This document shows positions 42,821 to 50,460 of a stretch of 54,367 nucleotides of DNA, in pieces. The stretch spans positions 1 to 54,367 of the forward strand of contig CAJQMR010000036.1 of the NCBI GenBank assembly GCA_905479495.1, read 5' to 3'. The stretch is from an uncultured Anaerolineae bacterium (GTDB lineage Bacteria > Chloroflexota > Anaerolineae > Promineifilales > Promineifilaceae). The position numbers and the translations under genes were made by a program. How positions within the stretch are numbered: the first letter of the stretch is position 1; every line of letters starts with the position of its first letter. Under the pieces are notes generated by a model. The model made no database searches, was not told the DNA's origin, and saw only the letters and a program-made list of their open reading frames with translations.

Positions 42821-43168
42821 TTATCCAGTCTTTAGATGGGCATTGACTTGCCAATCGAACAGAAAGAGAATGCCTAAAATCAGCATGGGGGCAGCAATAA
42901 TCCAGCCTTCCCCCCTGGACATGAGCATGAAGAGCAGAGCCAACGCAATGAACAGGGCGGCTCCAATTCTTTCCCAGCGCCAGGCGATGAGCAAAACAAT
43001 CACGACGATGAAGGTGGGAACCAGGTGCATGAATAGAGCAATGATTGTTTCACCCACGCTGTAGCCTTCGTCAAATACATCCAGGGCAAAAATGCTGATG
43101 AACAGAGCAAACAGAATAGTCAGCACCCTGGGCAACCAGTAAAGCAAACGCTTTGTGTTTGTATTCAT
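42821..43168 (-). CDS. Four-helix membrane protein of unknown function
   Basis: The 115-residue protein has four hydrophobic segments (WLPRVLTILFALFISIFAL, LVPTFIVVIVLLIAW, GAALFIALALLFML, IIAAPMLILGILFLF). The ATG at 43168 has GGAGG nine bases upstream. It begins four bases after the stop of the upstream DDN-like gene, so they form an operon. A small integral membrane family is common in Chloroflexota and actinobacteria; its function is unknown. Confidence 0.75.
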   Translation of the reverse strand: MNTNTKRLLYWLPRVLTILFALFISIFALDVFDEGYSVGETIIALFMHLVPTFIVVIVLLIAWRWERIGAALFIALALLFMLMSRGEGWIIAAPMLILGILFLFDWQVNAHLKTG

Positions 43169-43172
43169 GATT

Positions 43173-43757
43173 TTAATCCTCCGCGTAACGACGCTTGAAC
43201 CAGACAACGCCCAGCAGCCATCCTATCAGCGCTGGCCATACCCAAAGTAAATCGGCTCTACCAGCGGCGGGCTGCTGGGGCGTGAAGCGGATGAGACGAT
43301 AGCTGGCAGTGGCGGCGGCCAATTCTTCATCGGACATGGTTTTTGGAGTGATGCCAGCAGCAGGTGCGGCAAAGCCGCTGCTGATGAGCACCTGCCGCAG
43401 CAGGGGGAGGGCGTTGGGGTCGTCGGTGATGTCTTGGGCATAGGCATGGTAACGGCCGTCCGGCAGCCAAATTTCCACTTCGGGGTGGGCCATTAAATTG
43501 CGATACCAGTGGGAAACTGTCCCGAATCCGGCTGTGCAGTAAATCTCACCCTCTATTTCCGCATAATTGACCGGTGTCTGGCGCACCTTTCCTGTTTTGC
43601 GGCCAATGTGTTGAATGACCATGATGCGCCCGCCCACGTCTGGCCAGATGTTGATAAACCGCGCCAGGCCCAGCCGCCACATCAGCAGCATAAAGCGATT
43701 GAACTGACGAAACAGTTGGCGCAATTTCTCTTCTGTTTGTGGTGACACTGTTGACAT
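43173..43757 (-). CDS. Deazaflavin(F420)-dependent nitroreductase-family protein
   Basis: The 194-residue protein has the split-barrel F420-binding core: VIQHIGRKTGKVRQTPVNY (~48-66) then GTVSHWYRNLMAHPEVEIWLPD (~80-105), as in the DDN/FDOR-A group. A C-terminal membrane helix (~165-190, LWVWPALIGWLLGVVWFKRR) would tether it to the membrane. The ATG at 43757 has AAGGAG upstream; the longer in-frame start is rejected. It fits with CofE, Fno and an LLM enzyme within 8 kb. Confidence 0.85.
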   Translation of the reverse strand: MSTVSPQTEEKLRQLFRQFNRFMLLMWRLGLARFINIWPDVGGRIMVIQHIGRKTGKVRQTPVNYAEIEGEIYCTAGFGTVSHWYRNLMAHPEVEIWLPDGRYHAYAQDITDDPNALPLLRQVLISSGFAAPAAGITPKTMSDEELAAATASYRLIRFTPQQPAAGRADLLWVWPALIGWLLGVVWFKRRYAED

Positions 43758-43867
43758 ACCTAACTCCTTTCCGAGGTGCCTGATGTCAGGGTACTCTTTC
43801 TGTAAGGTGCCGAAATAGTGATAAACGGCCGTTTCCCCCAGACTAAAAATCATAATCGGTCGCCAAA

Positions 43868-44464
43868 ATGGAAACGGCCGTTCATAATTACCGGATGACA
43901 AAACAAACGCCTCCCAGCGTACCGCAAAAACTTGAAACCGAGCGTCTGCTTATCCGCTGCCCGCAGCCGGGGGACGGTCAGGCGTTGTACCATGCCATCG
44001 TACAATCCAAAGCCCATTTGTCTGCCTGGCTCTCTTGGGCGGACTGGCCCAACATCTCGCCAAAACGGGCTGAAGCCTCCATCTTGCGTAACCGGGATCG
44101 TTACCTCAAAGGAGAAGATATGACGATGCTTATCTTCTTAAAGACAACAGGTGAATTGATCGGTGGCAGCGGGCTGCATCATCCAGATTGGCAGGTACCC
44201 AAATTTGAGGTTGGTTATTGGCAGCATGTAGCACATGGTGGGCAAGGGTACATGACTGAAGCGGTAAACGCTATTGCTGAACTGGCTTTTGCTCAACTGG
44301 GGGCGAAACGATTGCACCTGGAATGTTATCCCCACAACGCGCGCAGCATTGGTGTGGCCCAGCGCTGCGGCTTCCAATTGGAAGCCCGTCTGGCCAACTA
44401 TCGCCGCCATCACCAAACGGGCGAGCTGCACGACTGGCTTATTTTCGCCCGGTTTCCTAAATGA
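43868..44464 (+). CDS. GNAT-family N-acetyltransferase (RimJ/RimL-like)
   Basis: The 198-residue protein has the N-terminal LETERLLIRCPQPGDG strand typical of RimJ/RimL enzymes, the motif A region GYWQHVAHGGQGYMTEAVNAI (acetyl-CoA loop), and LECYPHNARSIGVAQRCGFQLEARLANYR toward the C-terminus. The substrate is either a protein N-terminus or a small amine. The start is uncertain: 43868 or the ATG at 43895, neither with a strong ribosome site; an ACGGCCGT copy lies between. Confidence 0.9.
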   Translation: METAVHNYRMTKQTPPSVPQKLETERLLIRCPQPGDGQALYHAIVQSKAHLSAWLSWADWPNISPKRAEASILRNRDRYLKGEDMTMLIFLKTTGELIGGSGLHHPDWQVPKFEVGYWQHVAHGGQGYMTEAVNAIAELAFAQLGAKRLHLECYPHNARSIGVAQRCGFQLEARLANYRRHHQTGELHDWLIFARFPK

Positions 44465-44600
44465 GTGGGCTTAGATTGGTCCAATTTTTGAGAAATTGAC
44501 CAGTCCAAAAGTGCAACTCCTGTCTGGTAGACACGTAAAGGGCAATGTCTGAAACGATAATTTCCCAACAAATGTTTGTTGCATAAGGAGTTTATAAACA

Positions 44601-45062
44601 ATGACTGAAGAAACAACCCCCAGCGTTGAAGAAATCAAGGCAAGATTAAAAGTAGAAGTCCCTGTTGAGGAAGAGGAAGTCACCAAAGCTGAAGCACAAA
44701 ATCCAGATTTGGCTGATGAATTGCGCGATTTTGGCAAGCAGTTTGCGGACACCATTCGCACTGCCTGGAACAGCGCCGAGCGGCAGCGCCTGGAAACCGA
44801 ACTGCGCGATGGCATGCGCTCCTTTGCCGATGAAGTTGATAAGGCGATTCAGGAAATTAAGAAGAGCCCGGCAGCTGACCGCGTAAAAACCGAAGCAACG
44901 CAGGTGCGGAAAAAAGTGCAAACCAGCGATGTGGGCAACAAAGCCCGCACGGGTGTGGCCCAAGGTTTGCAGGTCCTCAGCGAGCAGCTGGCCAAACTGG
45001 CTGAGCGATTCACGCCAGTGGAAAAGCCAGTGGCTGACGCGGAAGAAGCAAGTGCTGAGTAA
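44601..45062 (+). CDS. Acidic helical protein of unknown function
   Basis: The 153-residue protein has AAGGAG ten bases before its ATG. The N-terminal ~35 residues are Glu-rich; the rest is predicted helical with heptad-like Ala/Leu spacing (ELRDFGKQFADTIRTAW, RVKTEATQVRKKVQ). There is no membrane segment or catalytic motif. The C-terminus is again acidic. It may be a structural or stress-related protein. It is followed by a strong hairpin. Confidence 0.7.
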   Translation: MTEETTPSVEEIKARLKVEVPVEEEEVTKAEAQNPDLADELRDFGKQFADTIRTAWNSAERQRLETELRDGMRSFADEVDKAIQEIKKSPAADRVKTEATQVRKKVQTSDVGNKARTGVAQGLQVLSEQLAKLAERFTPVEKPVADAEEASAE

Positions 45063-45078
45063 GCAGTAGGTCAGTTTT

Positions 45079-45120
45079 CAGTAATCAGTATTCAGTCACC
45101 GAATACTGATTACTGTTTTA
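45079..45120 (+). terminator. 15-bp hairpin of CAGTAAT heptads
   Basis: CAGTAATCAGTATTC (45079-45093) pairs exactly with GAATACTGATTACTG (45101-45115), then TTTT. It lies between convergent genes. The units CAGTAATCAGTATTCAGT and CCGATTACCGATCA belong to the same repeat type as 16706-16763. Confidence 0.75.
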
Positions 45121-45131
45121 CCGATTACCGA

Positions 45132-46058
45132 TCACTGGACTTGCGGCAAAACGGCCGTTGCCAAAGCTTCCAACCCATCCATATCATCTAAATCCAGCCA
45201 TTGCAGCATGATGCGCTGCACGCCTGCGTTGGCAAACGCTGCCAGCTGATCCACCAATTCATTTCCCGTGCCCACAACTAAACCACGCTTTCGCAGCTCG
45301 TCAGCGGTGAGGGTGCGTGGGGCCATTTTGGCCTCAAAATCTGCCTGATCTTTGCCAAACACAAGACCTGTCATGAGGGAACGGCGCACGTCTGATGGTT
45401 GACGGCCGTTTGCCACCAACATCTCATCCAGCAATTCACACCTTTCGGCAAAAGTCTGGGGCGGGATGTAAACACCGTTCCATTCCGCCGCGTATTTGGC
45501 GGTGAGGGGGAGGGTGCGTTTGGGCCCATTGCCACCGATGAGGATAGGCGGTCCACCGGGCCGCTGTGGCCGGGGCAGCAAAACGGCTTTATGCAGCTGG
45601 TAATATTCCCCGTCAAAATCGAGCGGTTCTTCATTTTGCAGCAGGTGGGAAATGATCTTCAGTCCTTCTTCAAAGCGGGCAAAACGGCCGTTCATGTCCA
45701 GCAAATCCCAGCTGTAATTGTGATGTTCCCGTTCCTGCCAGCCTGCGCCAAGACCGAGGTGGAGACGGCCGTTGGACAAATCATCGACCGCGCTGGCCAT
45801 GCGTGCTGTCATCGTTGGCTGGCGGAAAGAGACCGGAGAAACCATCGGGCCAAACTCGATGCGGCTGGTGTGGCTGGCCAGCCAGGTAAGTGATACCCAC
45901 AGTTCCAGCGATTCCTTGTCTGGTGGATTGGCATTTGTGTAATGATCTGAACGGTATAACCCGACAAAGCCTAAATCCTCTACGGCACGCGCAACGCGCT
46001 GCCAGCGTTCCCAAGTAAGGCCATTTTGGCCTTCTAACATAATGGCAACTTCTATCAT
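45132..46058 (-). CDS. LLM-class F420-dependent oxidoreductase
   Basis: The 308-residue luciferase-like (TIM-barrel) protein has N-terminal WERWQRVARAVEDLGFVGLY, the SNGRLHLGLGAGWQEREH segment (~95-112) typical of F420-binding LLM enzymes, and PILIGGNGPKRTLPLTAKYA (~170-190). FMN-dependent members share the fold, so cofactor assignment is an inference supported by fno and cofE nearby. AAGGAG precedes the ATG. Confidence 0.88.
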   Translation of the reverse strand: MIEVAIMLEGQNGLTWERWQRVARAVEDLGFVGLYRSDHYTNANPPDKESLELWVSLTWLASHTSRIEFGPMVSPVSFRQPTMTARMASAVDDLSNGRLHLGLGAGWQEREHHNYSWDLLDMNGRFARFEEGLKIISHLLQNEEPLDFDGEYYQLHKAVLLPRPQRPGGPPILIGGNGPKRTLPLTAKYAAEWNGVYIPPQTFAERCELLDEMLVANGRQPSDVRRSLMTGLVFGKDQADFEAKMAPRTLTADELRKRGLVVGTGNELVDQLAAFANAGVQRIMLQWLDLDDMDGLEALATAVLPQVQ

Positions 46059-46160
46059 TACTTACTCCTTCATCCTTGAACTGAGGAGAAAGCATCCTCA
46101 GATGCGTCTCGTTTTTTCCGTTCGCATTTGAGAATGCTCACTCCTCTTTAGTTTCAGCCT

Positions 46161-46203
46161 CTAAAAACAAAAAACGCCCACACTGGCAGGCAGTATGGGC
46201 GTT
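46161..46203 (-). terminator. Intrinsic terminator of trxA
   Basis: AAACGCCCA (46172-46180) pairs with TGGGCGTTT, with an inner ACTG/CAGT. Read on the minus strand it is followed by TTTTTTGTTTTT. Confidence 0.9.
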
Positions 46204-46226
46204 TATAAAAATCACTTAAGGGGTGA

Positions 46227-46553
46227 TTAGTTCATGTGCGGCAAAATTTGGGCCACAATGCGGTCTTTGGGCAATGCGCCGGTGATGCGCTCTACAACCT
46301 GACCACCTTTGAACAGCATCAAAGTGGGAATGCCCACGATGCCGTAGCGTCCAGGCACCATTGGGTTGTCGTCCACATCCATCTTGCCAACTTTAATTTG
46401 TTCACCATACTCTTCCGCAATCGCTTTTACGGAAGGGGCGATCATGCGGCAGGGACCACACCAGTCGGCCCAAAAGTCTACCAAAACAGGTTTGTCAGAA
46501 TCCAGAACTTCCGTTTGGAAGCTGCTATCAGTAATTTCTACAGGGGTTGCCAT
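46227..46553 (-). CDS. trxA: Thioredoxin
   Basis: The 108-residue protein has the active site WCGPCRM at ~32-38 preceded by VLVDFWADW, the buried Asp, the cis-Pro in GIVGIPTLMLFKGG (~75), and standard length. It is a cytoplasmic disulfide reductase. AAGGAG lies nine bases before the ATG. It is followed by a strong terminator and stands alone. Confidence 0.97.
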   Translation of the reverse strand: MATPVEITDSSFQTEVLDSDKPVLVDFWADWCGPCRMIAPSVKAIAEEYGEQIKVGKMDVDDNPMVPGRYGIVGIPTLMLFKGGQVVERITGALPKDRIVAQILPHMN

Positions 46554-46765
46554 AATTTCTTGCTCCTTGCATTTAGTTTAATTCACACCGTAGGCGTGTA
46601 CATTTCGTTTGTCTTCTCTTTAGATGACCTTTATTAGATAAGGTTACGTGGAACTATCTTACCAACGAGTTTAACCAAACCGTTTGGGCTGTCAAGCAAA
46701 AAAGCCTACAATTGGATCGATCACACACATTATTTCCCAAACCCCTAATTTAGGAGGTTGTTGAT

Positions 46766-48130
46766 ATGGTAACAGGCGATAAATTTCTCATCACAAACGG
46801 CCGTATCGTCACCTGGACTGAACCAAATGAAATTATTGAAAAGGGTGGATTGTTGGTGGCAGACGGCCGTATCGTCACCATTGGCGATTCGGCTGAACTG
46901 ATTGCCGCCCATCCCGACCTGGAACAACTGGATGCAGGCAATCAGCTGGTGATGCCCGGCAATATTTGCGCCCACACGCACTTTTATGGGGCGTTTGCCC
47001 GCGGCATGGCCATTCCTGGTCCGCCCCCCAAAGATTTCCCGGATATTTTGGAGCGGCTCTGGTGGCGGCTGGATCGGGCCTTGCTCGATTTGGACGTGGA
47101 GTACAGCGCCCTGGTTTGCCTGGTGGATGCCATCAAACACGGCACGACGACCCTGGTAGACCATCATGCCAGCCCCAATGCCCTCAATAACTCGCTGGAC
47201 ATGATCGCCGAAGCGGTGGAAAAGGCTGGCGTACGGGCAGCCCTCTGCTACGAGGTAACCGACCGCAATGGGCCGGAAGAAGCGGAAGCGGGCATCGGCG
47301 AAAACGTGCGCTTTTTGCACTCGCTCAAGGAGCGCGGCAGCGAGCTGTTGGCGGGCACTTTTGGCCTGCACGCCGCCCTCTCGCTGAGCGATGAGACGCT
47401 GGCCAACTGCGTCGCTGCGGCTAAGGACCTGGACACCGGTTTCCACATCCACGTGGCCGAACACGAGGTAGACGAATACGATTCACTGTTCAAATATGGC
47501 AAGCGCGTCGTGCCCCGCCTGGCCGAAGCGGGCATTTTGGGCCCCAAAAGCATCGTGGCCCATGCCGTGCATGTGGACGCTGTTGAGAAAAATATTCTGC
47601 GTGAGACGGGTACCTGGGTGACCCACCAGCCGCGCAGCAACATGAACAACGCCGTGGGCGCGGCCGACATCGAAGGGATGCTGCGGCTGGGCATTCCCGT
47701 TTGCTTGGGCAACGATGGCTTTAGCAACAATATGTGGGCCGAATGGAAAATGGCCTACCTGATGCACAAGCAGGTTCATCGCGATCCGCGTCGGGCCAAT
47801 GGCATGGATGTGGCTCAGATGGCCATTTACAACAACGCAGCCTTAGCGGATATGTTCTGGCCGGGGAAGAAAATCGGCCGTTTGGTGGAAGGGGCGGTGG
47901 CAGACATTATTTTTGTCGATTACCATGCCACCACACCGTTGAGCGCAGGCAATCTGCCCTGGCACATCATCTTCGGCTTTGAGAGTAGCCTGGTGACCAG
48001 CACAATGGTTGCGGGCAAGTTGTTGATGCACAATCGTGAGTTGCTGACGCTGGACGAGGCGGAAATCACCGAGCGCAGCCGCAAGCTGGCCGCCGAGGTT
48101 TGGCAGCGGTACGAGAAGTTGAGCAGTTGA
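46766..48130 (+). CDS. ssnA: SsnA-like amidohydrolase
   Basis: The 454-residue amidohydrolase-superfamily enzyme has metal ligands in NICAHTHFYGAFARGM (~70-85), then FHIHVAEHEVDEYD (~225) and VAHAVHVDAVE (~262), with the late Asp in CLGNDGFSNNMW (~313). GTTTLVDHHASPN is typical of the SsnA/chlorohydrolase branch. These hydrolyse amine or chloride groups on heterocycles; the SsnA substrate is not settled. AGGAGG lies before the ATG. Two ACGGCCGTATCGTCACC copies 66 bases apart occur near the start. Confidence 0.82.
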   Translation: MVTGDKFLITNGRIVTWTEPNEIIEKGGLLVADGRIVTIGDSAELIAAHPDLEQLDAGNQLVMPGNICAHTHFYGAFARGMAIPGPPPKDFPDILERLWWRLDRALLDLDVEYSALVCLVDAIKHGTTTLVDHHASPNALNNSLDMIAEAVEKAGVRAALCYEVTDRNGPEEAEAGIGENVRFLHSLKERGSELLAGTFGLHAALSLSDETLANCVAAAKDLDTGFHIHVAEHEVDEYDSLFKYGKRVVPRLAEAGILGPKSIVAHAVHVDAVEKNILRETGTWVTHQPRSNMNNAVGAADIEGMLRLGIPVCLGNDGFSNNMWAEWKMAYLMHKQVHRDPRRANGMDVAQMAIYNNAALADMFWPGKKIGRLVEGAVADIIFVDYHATTPLSAGNLPWHIIFGFESSLVTSTMVAGKLLMHNRELLTLDEAEITERSRKLAAEVWQRYEKLSS

Positions 48131-48136
48131 TTTTGG

Positions 48137-48250
48137 CCACAGAGAGCGTAGAGAAGAATAAGATTTATCCGCAGATTACGCAGATTAACGCAGATTTTTT
48201 TCTTTTCTCTGTGTGACTCTGTGATTTCTCTGTGTAGCTCTGCGTTCCGC
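48137..48250. repeat. Long CGCAGATT / CTCTGTGT dispersed repeat
   Basis: CCACAGAGAGCGTAGAG, then CCGCAGATTACGCAGATTAA and CGCAGATTT, followed by CTCTGTGTGACTCTGTG and CTCTGTGTAGCTCTGCG. It is made of 8-10-base units in two orientations and fills the gap between ssnA and the NUDIX gene. Same family as 24816. Confidence 0.8.
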
Positions 48251-48273
48251 TTTTTAAATTTAGGATTGATTGT

Positions 48274-48738
48274 ATGATTGCTTGTCGATGTTGGTTGGGT
48301 GGGGAGGTTTTGGTTCCCAGGGAGAAGTTGGTTCACCGACCAAGTGCCTATGGGATTGTGCGGCATGAGGATAAAATCTTGTTGATGACGACGGTGGGGG
48401 AGAACGGCCGTTACTGTCTCCCCGGCGGCGGCATTGAGCCGTATGAAACCAATGCTATCGCTGTGCAGCGAGAATTGCTGGAAGAAGCAGGCATTCAAAT
48501 AGAAGTTGGCCCGTTAATGCATTTTCAGGAAGATTTCTTTTACTACGACCCCTCTGGCGATGCCTGGCACGGGCTGTTATTTTATTATCACTGAACACCA
48601 CTCACCTTCGACCTGCTTCCCGCCGAACTGGTCGATGACGAATCGGCAACCAATCCGCAGTGGGTTAAAATTGACAGCCTGCACCAAGAAAATTTGCAGC
48701 CGCAGGAGTTATGGTTGCTGGATTACCTGAAGAAATAA
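48274..48738 (+). pseudogene. NUDIX hydrolase with in-frame TGA at 48592
   Basis: The frame reads 106 codons containing the NUDIX box CLPGGGIEPYETNAIAVQRELLEEAGI (~48-73), then TGA at 48592-48594, then continues in frame TPLTFDLLPAELVDDE ... WVKIDSLHQENL ... DYLKK to TAA at 48738. The downstream part looks like the normal NUDIX C-terminus, so the original gene had ~154 codons. TGA may be a nonsense mutation, a sequencing error, or recoding; relatives may have Cys or Trp there. The truncated product keeps the catalytic box. A TCGACC/GGTCGA stem lies 13 bases after TGA. Confidence 0.7.
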
Positions 48739-48753
48739 TTGAGGAGATGAACA

Positions 48754-49407
48754 TTGAAAATTGCAATTTTGGGTGGTACGGGGGATGAAGGCTTTGGCCT
48801 GGGATACCGTTGGGCGGCAGCCGGGCACGAAATCATTATTGGGTCGCGTAAGACGGCAAAGGGAGCACAAGCGGCCGTTTCCATGCGAGAACGTTTACCA
48901 GAGGGCAAGATCAGCGGCACGGATAATTTGAGCGCGGCGCAGCAGGCAGAACTGGTTGTGCTGTCGGTGCCGTATTGGGCGCAGGCCAGCACGCTGGAGA
49001 GCGTGAAAGCAGCTCTGACAGACAAGCTGCTGGTGACGGTCGTTGCACCAACGGGGGAAAAGGCAGCGCGGGTCCATCGGCTAGAAAGCGGCCTGTCTGC
49101 CGCCGAGGAAGCGCAAAACCAACTAAGCGAGGTGACGCGGGTCGTGGCCGCGTTCCAGAACATCGGAGCGCACCATTTGCTGGATTTAGAGCACGAGCTG
49201 GATTGCGACGTGCTGGTGTGTGGCGACAAGAAGGATGACAAGGCAATTGTGCTGCAATTGTGTAAAGATGCTGGTTTGCGCGGTGTCAATGTTGGAGCAT
49301 TGCAAAATGCCCGGGCGGTGGAGGAGCTAACGGCCGTTCTCATCGCCATCAACGTTATCCATAAAGTGAAAAGTGCAGGCATCCGCATTACTGGATTGGT
49401 TAATTAG
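48754..49407 (+). CDS. npdG: NADPH:F420 oxidoreductase
   Basis: The enzyme transfers hydride between NADPH and F420. The 217-residue protein starts at TTG 48754, with GAGGAG seven bases upstream, and begins MKIAILGGTGDEGFGLGYRW, the NADP Rossmann motif of Fno/NpdG. The phosphate-binding GSRKTAKGA (~30) fits NADP. AFQNIGAHHLL (~133) and VGALQNARAVEEL near the end are family features. cofE follows after a hairpin, which supports an F420 role. Confidence 0.92.
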   Translation: MKIAILGGTGDEGFGLGYRWAAAGHEIIIGSRKTAKGAQAAVSMRERLPEGKISGTDNLSAAQQAELVVLSVPYWAQASTLESVKAALTDKLLVTVVAPTGEKAARVHRLESGLSAAEEAQNQLSEVTRVVAAFQNIGAHHLLDLEHELDCDVLVCGDKKDDKAIVLQLCKDAGLRGVNVGALQNARAVEELTAVLIAINVIHKVKSAGIRITGLVN

Positions 49408-49413
49408 GTAATT

Positions 49414-49450
49414 GAGTAATTGAGTAAGTTACCTAATTACTCAATTACTC
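49414..49450. repeat. GAGTAATT hairpin between npdG and cofE
   Basis: GAGTAATTGAGTAA (49414-49427) pairs exactly with TTACTCAATTACTC (49437-49450). Related GTAATTGAGTAATTGGG units occur near 10420 and GTAATTGCGTAATT near 39799. Confidence 0.8.
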
Positions 49451-49465
49451 ATGGATACGCTATCC

Positions 49466-50230
49466 ATGACAAACTTGACGTTAACGGCCGTTCCCCACAT
49501 CCCCCACGTTCAACCAGGCGACAATCTGGCTGAGCTTATCTTAATGGCATTGGCGAACGCCAAAATTGAGCTGGCTGATGGTGACGTGCTGGCCATCGCT
49601 CAAAAAATTGTCTCCAAGGCGGAGGGGCGGTTGGTGCGCTTGGCTGACGTGCAGCCCGGCGAACGCGCCCGTGAGGTGGCGGCGCAAACGGACAAAGATC
49701 CCCGCGTCGTTGAGCTGATCTTGCAGGAGAGCGATGAGATTTCGCGGATGCGCCAGGGGGTGCTGATTGTGCGTCACCGGCTGGGTTTTACCAGCGCCAA
49801 TGCGGGCATCGACCGCTCCAATGTCGCCCAAAGCAGTGGCGACGAAACCGTACTGCTGCTGCCACTTGATCCGGACGCCTCAGCTGCCAAGCTGCGGGAT
49901 GAGATTGCGGCCCGACTTGGTGTACAGGTGGGGGTGGTGATTACGGATAGTCATGGACGGCCGTTTCGCATGGGCACAGTTGGGGTGGCGATTGGTGTGG
50001 CTGGTATCCCTGCTTTGTGGGACCGGCGCGGCGAGCCAGATTTGTACGGTTACCAGCTGCAGCACACCGACATCGGTGTCGCGGATGAGATTGCGGCGGC
50101 GGCCGGTTTGCTCATGGGGCAGGCGGCTGAAGGGATGCCAGTGGTGCTGGTGCGCGGCCTGCATCTGCCAACAATCGAGGGCAAAGCCACCGATCTGGTC
50201 CGGCCCAAAGAGATGGATTTATACCGTTGA
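49466..50230 (+). CDS. cofE: Coenzyme F420-0:L-glutamate ligase
   Basis: CofE adds glutamates to F420-0 with GTP, finishing coenzyme F420. The protein has ~254 residues from the ATG at 49466; an ATG at 49451 directly abuts a hairpin. Family landmarks: ADGDVLAIAQKIVSKAEGR (~33-51), ILQESDEISRMRQGVLIVRHRLGFTSANAGIDRSN (~90-125), and VGVVITDSHGRPFRMGTVGVAIGVAG (~150-175). The other cof genes are not in the window. Confidence 0.93.
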   Translation: MTNLTLTAVPHIPHVQPGDNLAELILMALANAKIELADGDVLAIAQKIVSKAEGRLVRLADVQPGERAREVAAQTDKDPRVVELILQESDEISRMRQGVLIVRHRLGFTSANAGIDRSNVAQSSGDETVLLLPLDPDASAAKLRDEIAARLGVQVGVVITDSHGRPFRMGTVGVAIGVAGIPALWDRRGEPDLYGYQLQHTDIGVADEIAAAAGLLMGQAAEGMPVVLVRGLHLPTIEGKATDLVRPKEMDLYR

Positions 50231-50367
50231 ACCGAAAATTAAAAGCCAAGTAAGAAAGCTGACGATTACCTGACGCTCTCCCGTCTCCTGCTTGAAATTC
50301 CAAGTTTCTGCCGGTACCCTATTGGTGTATCAAAGCGAGTTTCACAATTTTGTTACCAAACGTGTAA

Positions 50368-50441
50368 GAGGCGCACTGCGCTGATTTTCCCCACATAACA
50401 ACTATCTATCTTGCAGTGAAATCAGGCGCAACTTCCGCCTC
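50368..50441 (+). promoter_or_regulatory. Long hairpin in the leader of the PA14-protein gene
   Basis: GAGGCG (50368-50373) pairs with CGCCTC (50436-50441), and GCGCTGATTT with AAATCAGGCGC with one bulge. The hairpin ends ten bases before the ribosome site AAGGAG, so it could influence translation or message stability. Confidence 0.5.
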
Positions 50442-50460
50442 TCATACAAAGGAGAAAAAG

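Noticed and set aside
48592..48594. TGA as a sense codon in a variant genetic code
   Set aside because: Many confident genes in the window end in TGA, so the standard code applies; only local recoding or mutation remains possible.
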